From Monarcha castaneiventris obscurior (taxonomy: Eukaryota; Chordata; Aves; Passeriformes; Monarchidae), in NCBI GenBank assembly GCA_026261815.1, contig JAMPIT010000379.1, forward strand, positions 19,704,501 to 19,768,500: a DNA stretch of 64,000 nt, written 5' to 3'. The notes under the pieces were generated by a model. That model saw nothing but the letters and a program-made list of their open reading frames with translations. It was not told the DNA's origin and searched no databases. A program made the position numbers and the translations under genes. Within the stretch, counting starts at the first letter, position 1. Each line of letters opens with the position of its first letter. Positions 40,469 through 53,200 of the stretch are shown here, one piece after another.

Positions 40469-43400
40469 AACCTCCACCTGCAGGACAGGCTGCCAGATTT
40501 CTCGGGCCTCACTAAAATAAAATTATTTCACTTCTCCCCCCTAAAAAAGATAAATAGGGGGAAAAAAATGAGCTTTTGGAGGAAAAAAACCCAAAATTAA
40601 GAAATTGGGTTTTTTTCGAGATCAATAATTGAAGCAGTGGTATCTATACCCTGTTGAAAAGAAAATTATCTGGAACAGTTAGGTAAATAATTTCTGGTTT
40701 AAATTCTGTGCTTTAAGCTTTAAAATACCTTTCTGAAAAGTTTTTTTTTAATAGTTTCTGAACAGTTTGAAGCTACTGTGGTCAGCATTTTAATTTCCTA
40801 CAGGCTTCTACGCCATTCATTAACATCTCCTGAGATTGAATTATACTTAAGGTTTTCACATGCTTTTCCCAAGACTCTGCAAGTCTTAAGTCTGTGTTTA
40901 CACATCACTTTTGAGCCATATGTATATTCTTTTCCATCCATTAGTGAATTACAGTAATTCCCTTCTCAGTGTTCAGTACTTTTCTCCCTGCACGTTCTGT
41001 TCTAGAGACTTGCCAGCAGGCCAAATGTACACATATTGTCACCATGGGGCCAAGCTTCATCCTAGGTTAATTCATCCCTCTCAAAAAGTAGTGGTATTTT
41101 TCATTCTGGAATATAGCATACAGTATTTTTTAGGCAAGAAATTACAGATAATACAGTACCCGTTCTTAAAGAAATGCGGAAGTTACTTTTCATGTCAAAC
41201 TATGTAAGTTGTTTGAATCTCTCAACCCAACCCACCAACCGGCTGTTTTCATTCATTATTTCAAGGTTCCCAGAGATCTGGGTCAAGATCCGTAACAAAA
41301 TTGCTGGCAGATTCTGGCATATCAGGGCTTCCAGCAGTTATTTCCCCACCCATCCAAAAATGTCTTTTGCAGCTGTTTTGCCAGTGTTTTGACCAGCTGC
41401 ACAGCAATGTTGGCTCAGCCAATCTCAGCAGAACAGCAGCTAAGTCTCCTGGTACATGCTGCCACAAGATGTTCTGTCTTTTTTCTTGTCACTACATGTG
41501 TACTTAGCTTCTTGACACCTGGCTGAGTGGATCAGTCATAGTTTTTTGAAGCTGATGTTGCATAAATAAGAGATCTGTGGAAGGAAAAAAAAAAAAAAGA
41601 AGTGCTTTTTTGGTTTTATTCCTATGCTGAATGTTCAGATTTAGAGTTTAGAATTGACATAATGAAGTTATGCTTAGGTTTTACCTTAAACATGATTTTC
41701 AACATGAATTTCAATGATAGTCATAATTCCTTATACCTCAAAGGCATAGAAATAGAATCATTCCAATACCTCCTAGCCTTCAAATTATTTGAAATGGTTT
41801 GTATCATTTGAATACCACCTGAAACTAATTGTCATCTCCTCTAGCGGCCTGTGCCCACAGTTATCTGAATTATTTGTGTTACTAAGGGTCCAGTTCGTAT
41901 CTGCCACTTACTGGGATATATACTGAGAGACTTCCTTAATTTTTTCAAAGTCTTGTATGTTTTAATTGCAGCAAAACAAGAACCAAAGTTAGAAACTATG
42001 TGCAGCAAGTGTGTTATCACTGAACTGTGATATTGAATATGTGTTAGCATGAACAACACAAAACCCAGAATGGGAACCAAAGGATCTCTTGCAGAAAACA
42101 GTGGTGATAAAGGCTAGCTGTGCTTGTACAGGCACATCTGTTAACTCCCATGACAGCTCACACTTCAGCCCCTCTTTGAGATCCCTATTCAGCCTTTTTG
42201 CCAGCTTTGTTCTGGGACCTGCTGTAAGGTACAGCTGATTTGACACCTCTTGCCTCGAGGTTTGGTGGGTGAACATAAAAGTAGAGATTGTTAACCAATT
42301 ATCAAGCTTTCAGTTGTCAGTTCAACAATTGTTTCAAAAACTACTTAGCTGGGTTCTCTGGTTTGGGAGCATGGTGGCAGGAGGCAGAGAGGCTCAGACA
42401 GATGCTTGGGAACACAAAACATCCCAGGCCTGCCTGCCTGCAGGAGGATGCTCCATCCCCCAAAATGCTGCCTCTTCTCCACAGGACTCCACCAGATCAT
42501 GGCCCATCAGATCTCAAGGCAGAGCAGGACAGCAGGTGAGCCCTGCAAGAGTTGGTCAGGGTGACAGAGGAAGAGTGTAACCAAATTCTGGTGGAGGGAG
42601 AGGTGCCAAAATAGTTTTGGGGTCCAGAGGGAATGACAATCCAGAGTTCATGAGGCTGATGGCCAGGACAGTCCCAGGAAGGGGTTTAGAGAAGACTGAC
42701 TTTCCGTTAGTAATCTGAGCTGCTAATGCCTTTTACTCCTGCTGGGTTATCAAATGCAATGAGAAGCCAGTGTTGACAACTCTACAACAGATTGGTTAAA
42801 GATTTCTAGCACTTCCCAGGCAAGCCAGATTGGAGCTGTAGTAAGAATAACTTCTCTCACAATATTTGATGCAAACAAAAGATAGAAATGACTGTTTGCT
42901 CCATTTCTCCCAGTCTGTCTGACTTGCAGTATGGATGGAGCTGAAGCTGAACCCTTGTCCTTCCAGTGCTTCCCAGAGGAGCTAAACTATGGAGAAAGTC
43001 AGGGGGTCTTAGATACAGTCTTCTTCTATATCTTTACATTCACAAATAGTTGAGTCAAACACAGGTCATAATCCACTATCACACATCAACATTTTTTGCC
43101 TGAGACTCAGTCTTAGCACTCCTGGGGTGATCTGCTGAACAATCTGGCCCATAGCCATGGCCTGACATCAAGTAAATTCTTGTGATATATGTGGTAATAT
43201 GGTATCACTTAGCTCAACAGAGATATCTCATGATATGCCTCTAACGCAAGTACAGGCTCTGGCTGGAGTAAGAGCTGTTTACATGTCAATGATTTCCAAG
43301 GTTATTAAAAGTTAATGTGCACATTCACACTCCCTTTGTGTACGCAGCTCTCCAACACAGCAGAAATGTTTCAGATGCTTCTTTGCCTCTAACCTTAACC

Positions 43401-45483
43401 ATCAGTTCATACTTTCAAAAATGAAATTTCTCTCTCTCTCTAAAGACACATGAGACAATTCGAATGATAAGTACATACAAGCATATACATCTCCCTCTAG
43501 AAGTTCTTCTAGAGCAATCTGTGGTGAATTACACTGCCAGCTTTTCAGCAGATCTTGAATAATTATTGTCTAACTTCTTTCTGTATACCCACTGGGCAGC
43601 CCTGTGCACTAGCCACAGAAAAAAATCTAGCTTTCCCTAGCGCTGCTGTAACTACTCTGTGCTGATTAACATCAGGTGGAGTTGTCTTGTGATACATATT
43701 TTTCCCAAGCATTTTATTTAGTCCATCGTTCAGTTAAGTATTCCTCAAATTTTTAATATAATTATTTACTGATCTGTTTGGCATTTTGTTCTGTGCTGCA
43801 GCTGCTACTTTGTACTGTGATCATGACTGCAGGCAAAGCTTGCCTGACATCACATCAAGGGAACAAGTTCCTTTAACTTCAAAAAGCAGAGATTTTTCTG
43901 TAATGCTGAAGGAGGCACTGCTCTGTAACCTGCCTGCTCGCTGGTCCCAGAACAGTTTCCACCAGGGACCAATGCAGCTTCCAGCAGGGACAAGCACTAA
44001 CCACAGCTATCAAGCACTAGTAGGGATGTACTTTAGTTTGCCTCACAGGAGCAGGTGGCTACATCACAGAAGGCATTTTATCGGACCACCCAGAATCCTG
44101 CCTCAGCTCTTTTTTTTTCTTTTATTTTTTTTTTCTCTTTTGTATATGCCTTCAAGGAAAGAATACATTTTTTGTTATTTCCTTTAATTTTTTTGAACAT
44201 TTTTTCCCCTTGTCCGAAAATGCCAGCTTTTTATCACTAGAGACAAGATGCCCCCTGCTCCTGCCTCCTCCCAGACTGATGCTATGCTTCAGTTCTTGCC
44301 TTTAAAAAAATCTAGCAGCAATAGGAATCAAAGAAACCCTCTATTTATTGCACATTTAATCACACTTTTTTCAAATAAAACCTACTCAAACAGCCATTTA
44401 CTTTTCACTTTTTGGTGTGCAACAAATGCATTCGTTTGAGCTTTGGTATTCAAACCAGCATGTGCACTAGCAGTGTGTGTGTTCCACTCCCCTCATAATC
44501 CCAGGCATTTGAGCCCCTGCCAACTTCTTTATTCGGGGACCTGCCTTCTCCACACTCCCTTTGTAAACTTTGCATTTGTTGTGCTTTCTAGTGATCACTG
44601 AAGTTCTCACTCCAGCTGGGAGGACAGCCAGGCACCTTCAAGAACAAGGGAATGATTGACAGTATTAGGCAGAAAATTGTCTACCAGATGCTGCTCAAAA
44701 GGAGAGGTGGCAACCTTCCGACCCCCTTCTCAGTACGCGAAATCATCGCTTCTGTGACACGCCTCTGCCCCACTTGTCAGCTGAGTGGGGAGCACAGGGT
44801 CACTCCTGCGTCTGGCTGTTGTGCAGTGAAACACCACCCTGCAGACACGGCTGTGCCTTCTGCGTGAAGGAGCTCCCGGTGCCAGCCATGCGTTGGAATG
44901 AAGTGGAAAAATTCACCAAACATTACACATTACTTTTCAGTTACCACTCTGAAATGTTGACTAGGTCTGAGTAACCTTACTGGTACAGAAACGAAAGGAA
45001 TCCCGGACAGTCCATGCTTGGACTGTGAGAAAATAAACACCAACCAGACCTTCGCGGCTTTTTAAAAACCCCTCCCCAGAGGTCTTCCTGTTGCCATTAG
45101 TACTCTAACATAATTTCCATGTTTATGTCTCTTAAAAGGCTTTGTTCCCCCCTCCTCCCGAAGAAAGAGGGAAAAGAGTCAGCTCACTGGAGTTTCATGT
45201 TAGTGCTAATACAATGAGCACAGTTCTCCTTTTTACAAATTAACTAGACTGAAAAAAACAAAGGGATGAACTTGAAAAAAGGAAGACTTACATTTTCCGA
45301 CTTAATTAGCTGAGTGAACATGAAAAAAAAAAAAGAGAAAAAACACTTTCTTAACAAAAGCAGTGCAGGACAAAAAACACCAGTAAGTCTACACTGAAGG
45401 TAGGCACACAGGACACATAGGCCTCTGAAATGCAAATGTTCGAGCACAAAATAGAAATAACCATATATACATAGTTGGGGTTT

Positions 45484-45517
<34 letters not shown>

Positions 45518-46699
45518 GCGCGCGCGCGCTATTTGAGGGAGTTTCTAAGTTGTTTGTGCTCATTCATGTGGGGTAACAGTAATGTGTGTAAATAATAATC
45601 CCTGAAATGACACCAGAATTAAAGGAAGGATATAGGAAATGAAATATGATAATTGAAATGCTATTTTAAGCAAGTGTATTCATTAATTGTCTTAATTCAG
45701 GTGGAACTTCCCATGCAAATTAGATTAAATATATTCTAAGAAAACTGCAAGATTGGCATGTCAACTTCCTCTTTCTCAGTGTAGTGTCAAAGAACTCAGC
45801 TTGATTCTGAAAGTCAAAGCTGAATTTGCAGAGGTAGCAGTTACAAAGAAAATAACTAGCTGTTCCTTTCAAAATGAACAAATTAGATCAGGCACTCAGA
45901 AAAACATAAATATTACAGGACCCATAAAACTTCTTTCAGACTCACTTTTTACATGGAAACTCCTTTGTAAATCTTGTGGAAGCAAGAAAAAAAAAAGACT
46001 ACATAGCTGCCAGTCAACACCAGCAATAAAAATATTTACACCAATGAATTAAGCAATGGGTACAATTTTATTTTGATCATCTTGCTACCTATCATAAGAT
46101 AGTACAGTTTTATTTGCATAAATTCTTTGTCTTGGAGATGAATAACTTTCCTTTGAAAAAACGCCCTCCACATTTTTTTTGCTTGCGTACCACACTGACA
46201 TCAACCCTAAAGGCTCTAAGTAAAGACCACTAACCAAAATTTAAGGGAAACACCAAAAAGCGAAATAACTTGAGGATCACCCTGCACCTCGGAGATTCCT
46301 TCATCTATCCACTGCAAGCCAGTTCACTAGCGGGAGAGATAGGAGGTATTTTCTGTGTTGTACATGTTCCTATTTTCTAGTGAGTGCAGTGGTCCATAAA
46401 AGCTAATTTTTGGTGCTGGTGAACTTTTTTGTTTGGTTGGGTTTGGTTGTTTTGATGTTTTTTCAGGGAAGCTCCCTGAAAAAACTGAAGTTATTCTGGA
46501 GGTCCTCCTTCCAGTCAACTCCTTGGGAGTGCCCAGAAAAATGGACAGTGTTGATGGCAAGGCTGAACGAGACGACTCCAGACTGTTCCGCTTTACTCGT
46601 CCGTCCCACTTCGGGATCAAGCTGTCCCGTTCTCCATGTGCAAGGAAACACGGCTGCCTCTCCCACCCCGCTCTCCTCCATGAAGAAAAATCCCGAGTA
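40469..46699. other. No recognisable gene between the two CpG islands
   Basis: AT-rich sequence with T-rich tracts (for example around 44108-44140), a short CT run near 43428 and the compound dinucleotide tract at 45484. Open frames are short and show no known domains. Confidence 0.55.
45484..45529. repeat. Compound (CT)n(CA)n(CG)n dinucleotide tract
   Basis: A short CT run is followed by twelve CA repeats (45493-45516) and six CG repeats (45517-45528). Alternating purine-pyrimidine CA and CG tracts favour left-handed Z-DNA. A minus-strand frame reading VCVCV across it is an artefact. Confidence 0.95.
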
Positions 46700-47260
46700 A
46701 ACAAACAATTGGCACATGCTCGGAGCTGGCCGGGCACAACTGGAGCGGGCCGTCCCCGCCGGGCCCATGCCCCTCGCTGTCCCGCCGCAGGTGACGGCCC
46801 GCTCTCCGCACCACCCCCGGGCGCTGAGGGCCGGCCGAGCCCGGCAGCCCTCGCTCCATGCTCCCGCCCGCGATCCTGTTCGGCTTTTCCCTCGGATTCC
46901 CGCTGCTGCTGCCGCTGCCGGCGAGCACGGCCCGTAAACACGCGCGGCGGGGCCGCCGGGCCGCCCGGCGCTCCGGCTGAGAGGGGCGGGCAGCGCGCCG
47001 GGACGGCCCCGGCCCCGCCCGGCCCCGCGGAAGGGGAGGCCCGGGGGCCGGGTCCCGGCAGGGAAGGAGGGCCAGGCCCCGGCAGGGAAGGGGGGCTGTG
47101 TCCCGGCAGCGACGGCTCCTGCGTGTTTCCTACGCGGTGGCGGAGGCGGAGGCGGCGCTGGTCCCGGCCCCGAGCCGCCTCCCGCCAGCGGCCGCCTCCC
47201 GTCCGCCCCTCTGCGTGGCCCCGTGCGGTTCGGGCTCTGCAGTGATCGGTGCCACAGCCG
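46700..47260. promoter_or_regulatory. Second CpG island, probable promoter of an unidentified transcript
   Basis: A second GC- and CpG-dense block with GC-box-like motifs (for example GAGGGGCGGGC near 46981) separates two AT-rich regions. Two 270-codon frames, one on each strand, overlap it almost completely. They are Pro/Arg/Gly/Ala-rich, which is what random high-GC sequence gives. A donor-like CCGCAG|GTGACG on the plus strand near 46791 and a TATA-like box at the right edge leave the direction of transcription open. No exon of a recognisable gene was found on either side within the window. Confidence 0.55.
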
Positions 47261-47262
47261 GC

Positions 47263-47270
47263 TATAAATA
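47263..47270 (+). promoter_or_regulatory. TATA-like box at the edge of the second CpG island
   Basis: TATAAATA follows directly after the GC-rich block (CAGCCGGC, then TATAAATA, AACACC). A plus-strand transcript would start near 47.29 kb. A donor-like TTGT|GTAAGA lies about 20 bases beyond that. No coding exon downstream was recognised. Confidence 0.3.
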
Positions 47271-50200
47271 AACACCGTAAAGCCCCCGCTGCTTACACGG
47301 CGGAGGGTTGTGTAAGACTTTGGGCTTCCTTAAAAAAATATCCAAATAAAGCCATTGTAATCATCCTCTGTGAGGCGGGGGAAAAGTTTATAAACTTTTA
47401 CAGAAGGGCAAACGTGTAACATGACCCAAACCTGGATCTGTCACCCCTCGTGATTGTTAAGCTAAAATTGATGCCCAGGGACCCTCTGACGGGAATGCGG
47501 TTGGGACAACTTGTACTCGAGCAGTTACCTGCTTTACAGGCACAGTACAAGTGCAAGCGTGTACTGCTGAACACGTAGTGGGATTTGGGTACAATACACA
47601 TAATGTGAATTGCAATCAAGGTCGCAACTAATAGCTGTGGCAAGTTCAATTCAACTGCAGCAACCCCCTTGGGAAACAGGAAAAGGTCTTGAGTTCCATG
47701 TACTACATCTCACTCATTTCTCTTCCGGGAGATTAGGGCTTTGGTTTTGTTTTCAGAGGGAAGGTGCAGTAAAACAAAAACTGAATTTTGAAGTGGTGGT
47801 GTTTTAAGTATTCCCTTGTGATTATCTTTTCAACTGTAATGTTTTGGCTTGAATGTCTAAGTATTTTTAATTTTTTTTTTTGGTTTCTAAATGGTTGGGC
47901 TTTGTTTAGAAACACTTCAGCTGCTCTGTTCTGCTGGCTGCATTTGGTAGAGGCGTGTTGTATTTTAATCTATGATTTATGTAAGCAAAAAGAAAACCTT
48001 GCACGTACTAACTTGTTACTAAATACAAAGGGTTTTTCCAAGTTTTCATAGAACAAATTTATTTGTGTATATTTTTATTTTTTCCAATTTGAGTGAACTG
48101 TCAAGTCAGGCTTGATTGTGGGAGGAATGGAGGAGCAGGGAAGAGCAGAGCAGAGAGAGAAGCAGCACAAGTCTTCCTGGAGGCTTTTTGTCCTACTGAT
48201 GATAAAGATACTTGGCCAAAAGGTGCTAAAGCAATGCACAAGTTTCATGTAGATGGCAAGATAAAAGAGTTTCACTTGAGCTAGAGCCTAATGAAGCATC
48301 TGCTGCCTTGTCTGAGTTAGTAATTTGGAGCATGTTACTTGGATAAACACAGTCTCAAAGTGGAAAACAAAGGCAGAGTGAAGCAGCTTAGGGAAGCACA
48401 ACATAGAAAAGAAGGAACAGGAATGGCAGAAGATGGTTCTAGTCACAGAGGAAGGACAGCAGAAGAAGAGTGGAAGGGCAGGGAGTCAAGTAGTAAGAAT
48501 GGGAGGCTAGCCCCAAGGCAGTGAATAATAACAGAGGTGTTGATGAAACCAAGAATTTTATTTCTAATACTTACTTGCTCACAATTTTTCCTTGAGCACA
48601 ACTCTTCTTCATGGAGAGCCTAATGGTACAGAGGAGAAGAGGACTAGACACCCTTGTGAAAGAGGCTTGGGATAATCACTCATGACACAGGTAAGTGTAC
48701 TGAAGATACCTGATAGAGCTGTTGTTAAAAGTTTGGATTGCTTTCCTTTTGTGTCTCTATTTCATTGCTCTTTGTGCTGCTCAGTTCAGCTGTCTGCAAA
48801 ACCCAAACTTAGGAGACTTGGGACCTAGATTACCATTTTTCTCAAGTTCTTACAGAATAACAGCACTGATTTTAGAAGGGAATTAACTTCTGCCACAAAG
48901 CACTAGGTGAACAGCCTGCTACATGAATGATTATTTTGAGTATTTTAATTTTAATAACTAAAGTGTAGCATAGTTTTTTCAAAAAGGAGATTAGTTAACT
49001 GACACCACCTAACCTTGCTAGTTATCTACAAGTAGATTACAGAGAGTGATACTCCTTTGCACATGCATTTTGCAAATGTTCTCCTTGGTTGTACTCTTTA
49101 TTTTGCAAATTGCAGACATTGAGATGAAGGGTCTATAATTTCCTAGCTTGCCTTTCTCTTGGAACGCTGGTGCTGCCCTGGCACGCATCCACTTTGCTGT
49201 GACTTCATTTGAATACAGCAAATTCTTTATTATGATGAACAAAGGGTTGCTCTCTGGCCTGCTTTGAATCTCAGTCTGCTCATGGAGATTAGTGGGTTTT
49301 GAGCAATGCCAAGTCACTAAATATCTCCGCTTCACTGATCTCAAAGACATTTGTGACAAGGGATTTAGTAGTCATTTTCATGCATGTTCTTGCCTTTGAA
49401 TGGATAATACCTTAGTAGTTCTGCTTCCCATTGCTACTTCATTCTCCATTTCATTCAAAAGGGTTTAAATTCAAAACTTCTCTTTTCCTCATACGTTGTT
49501 GCTTTGAGATACATAAACACATTTGTTTGTGGTTTTAATCCTTGAATACAACTCCCCTTCACCTCTTTGCTTTTATTTGCAATTTGGGGTTTGTTGTGAT
49601 TCATGTTAGTAAGAAATACCTTGTGGCTAAACAATACATTGATGTTTATAATATTGCTTCTGTCAATGCATTGAACAAAACCATGTATAATAAAGCAGGG
49701 TCGTGAAATGACAGATTTTAAATTTTCTCGAAGGCTGGTGGTCAGCCTTTCTTTCTTTCCTGAAAATTTCTTAAGATAAGGAGTATTACACACGAGACAG
49801 AAAGTAATAAACCCTTAAAAAACACTGGCTTAAATTTTCCAGAAGCGGACGGATTGCAAAAGCCTTGTGTGGATGCCAGGTCAAGCTGTAGACTTTGTTT
49901 TTAGTTGTTCCAGGAGAACAGCAGTTAATCTCCAAAGCTGGGTTTGATTTCAGAAAATGGACACAGTGCATTCCTTATTAAACAAAAGAAATTTACTAAG
50001 CCGATTTCCTTAAAAGAGTAAAAACAAAAGTGTTCAGAGCTCAGTTTACAGAAAATTCAGATCCACCAACAGAGACATAGGTAAGAGAAGTATTAAGAAA
50101 GGCTGAAAAAACCCCAAACAGACCTTGGTGGTAGTTTCTCTACAATGAAGTTGCTCCTAGTTCAGGATTTGGCTGTTGTACTCGCAGTCCATGCACAGCA

Positions 50201-53200
50201 AAGGATATAATTTATTCATAGTGTTTCAGAAACTTTTTCTATGTCAGTCTTTGAAGATTTGTCCTACTCAGTATCTTTACCTGCATTCTGAAGGCCTGTA
50301 CTGTTCTCTGAAGTACAAATTTCTACTGATGAATCCAGTGGATCAGCCAGGGCCTTTGCTTCTGTACATAACACACTCTGACATCAGCAACACAAAAACA
50401 AAGTGGGTGGCATCAAAACCTTTCAAGAAAGCTGTGTCGGTGCTGTGCTACACTCACAGCAATAATTCACAAAGAATGTGTTTAGGGGCAGTAGCCTGCC
50501 TGAAAGAATTGCTGTCACTTCTCTTGCTCCAAGAGCCAGATCAGCCTGAGCTCTGAGCCACTGATCACTTCCACGTGCTGTTCATGATGTTGGTCAGGAA
50601 AGATACCTGGCCTCAGGCAATTAGATCTAGGGCAAGGTTTCACTAAAGGCAGTGTCTGAACTGCCACTCAGCAATGCAAGTTCACCCTGCATCATTACTT
50701 GCCCAGGGATGTAGTAAATCTTGCTTGGTGGGATTTGTATCATTATAAGGTGTTAAAAAAAATGGCTTTTGTTTTTGCACTCAAATAGACATTGCAGTGT
50801 GACCCTGGTCTTTGTTTGTCAGGTAGCCACCTCCAGCTCTTCTTACTAGACCCAGGGTTTCCACATACCTGTTTCCAGCTGTGCTTCACAGGGATCCCAT
50901 CACCTTTACAGATTTACACAGCTTCCAGCACAAATGTAGTTAAAACATCTTCCAGCTGTCAGCATTTCCATCCCAGGTACAAAGCACAGACCTCTAATCC
51001 TGGACTTCCAACCACCTTGATTCCGGTGTTCTGACCTGGCCTGAAGATGCCAGCAATGGCAAGAGATACTACTATTTTGCTGTGTTTCTTCCCTCAAAGC
51101 ATAATAATAAGCCACAAGGTTTGCATGTAGACATCTACCAACAGGTGCTAGGACTGTAGAAATTTTTCCATTGATCAAACTTGAATTCCATTCACAGTTA
51201 CAGTCAGGGAAGCAGCTTCCAATGCATGCCCAGAACATTTGCTTGATAAGGAAGAATTTTGAAACCTGTCCTTGAAACTTTGTAGTGCTAGATGAAGCCA
51301 GAAGGATTGTTACTGAATCTGCCTAAAATTCCGACTGCTAGGAAGAGCAAGATGATTGAATAAAAGGCAAGATTTTCCAGTTTGCCAGTCAGCAATTATG
51401 AGGAACAGGAGATAATGAGGATGAAACGAATGGCATTAATTTCCGACCAGAGTGAAAAAACAACCAAAACAGTGCATGGTTCATCACAGGGCTAATACTC
51501 TGTAATGATTAATGATTCTATAATCAGAGCCCACATAGAGAGAAACAGGCTCCAAATTAAATGGTGTATTTCACAAGTGGTTTGGAATTGTAATGCAATG
51601 ATCAAGAATTTGCAGAGAAAGACTTTATGCCCCTTTATAACAAGCTGCAATGCTTCTACCAGAAATAATTAGGGTTCTGAAAATGTATCTGTTTGAATGA
51701 AGGATTGAGTTTGACAATAAAAAATAGCCTGTAATCTGCATGTCACATGCAGCTTTCTACTGACACAGATCCTCATGGTCTAGTGCACCAGCATTCACAG
51801 AAAATTAGTCTCAGTTTTACTGCATTCCTTAACCACACCAAGTGGTACCTAGAGAAATAAACTTGTTTTACCATGTCACTGCTAAGTGGATAGCTCTTAC
51901 AACTGAAAAATCATAGAATGATTCAGTGATAGACTTAAAATAAATGTCTCACTATGGTTTAACTTTCTTTTTTAGACTTAGTAGTAAGGAAGAAGGAGGA
52001 GGTGAAGGAGGAGAAATCCATTTCTGTTTTGCTTTTGAAGTCCCCAGTTTGGCAGGCCACTGGCTTCCTCAAGCAATTCACTGCAATTCCTTCCTGGAAA
52101 GCTTCCTCCTCTCTAGAAGCAAAGCACCACTCTTAGCTTTCCACAGAAGAGGAGAGGTTAGTTCTGGTTAGGAAACTGGACTAACATGAGCAAACATGCA
52201 CCTAAAAGTCCATGTCAATTTGAGCTAAACAACTCTTCCTTTGGTCAAACTCACCTATATCCAGCACATGGGCAGATCAGCCATGCAGCACACACAGTGC
52301 CTCTGACACCTCTAGGAAACAAAGGGTCTCTTGCAGCCTTTCAGGAAATTTGAGTTATCCATGAAGTTTTGGATGTATCTTGCCTGGGTTCCACATAACA
52401 TAGGTACGTGTTCTATTTGGGAAATCTCATAGGCAGCAGCCCTCATTCTTTCTAATGTTAGATGTCACAGTGCAGATGAGCTCTTTTTTCAGGCAGTTTA
52501 AGATGCTCTACAAGTGCCACTTCTCAGAGGTCCTGAACAGAGTCTTTCAGCAGCTCATCAGAAAACTGGACAGTGTTATTAACCATCTCTTAAGCAACTG
52601 ATAAATAGAAAGGGATCTTACATTCTGTGATGGCTTGTGTGATCATACAGTCTATCAAAACACCATTTCTGAGTTACTTAACCATTTTTGGGGCCAGCCT
52701 AATCATTTCAGATCTAGGGGAAGGTAATTCCAGCAATTACTATTTTTGGGCATTCAGAAACTGCTCACAGAGAAGTCTGAATCTGTGCTCAGGTTGGGGC
52801 AGTCCTTACCAGTGGCATCCATACTAGTGAGAAATTTAGAAGCTTTGTTAATACCTTATTTTTTTCTCTCTGTTTTAATAATGATTTGTAACAAATTTCC
52901 TAGCTCTTCAATATGTGACAGAGTTCTTGTCCACTTGCGGTGGTGCATTTGAGTTAGATTTTTCACTAACACTGATTAGGTGTATGTTAGCATGTGGAGG
53001 AGATGAGACACCCATTCACAAGAGCTGTGTTTCTTGGCTAACTTTTACACCAGTCTGGTTATGACAAGAAATGAAAATGTGTCTGTGCAGTAGCCATAAG
53101 TGAGGATTTCAGTGGCTGTCCCCAGGCTTGCAGGAATGAGCATGTGACAGCTGTGAAAAGGGGCACAGCAAAGGGTGACACAAGCTCCTGTCTATTGGCT

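Noticed and set aside
45244..45513. Minus-strand frame beginning MCVCVCVRERK
   Set aside because: Reads through the CA dinucleotide tract; no other coding evidence.
46433..47275. Two 270-codon frames on opposite strands over the second CpG island
   Set aside because: The near-complete overlap on opposite strands and biased composition indicate a GC artefact. No recognisable domain.
51905..51935. ATCATAGAATGATTCAGTGATAG resembling an inverted CR1 tail
   Set aside because: Only about 20 bases match and no CR1 body follows, so it is indistinguishable from chance.
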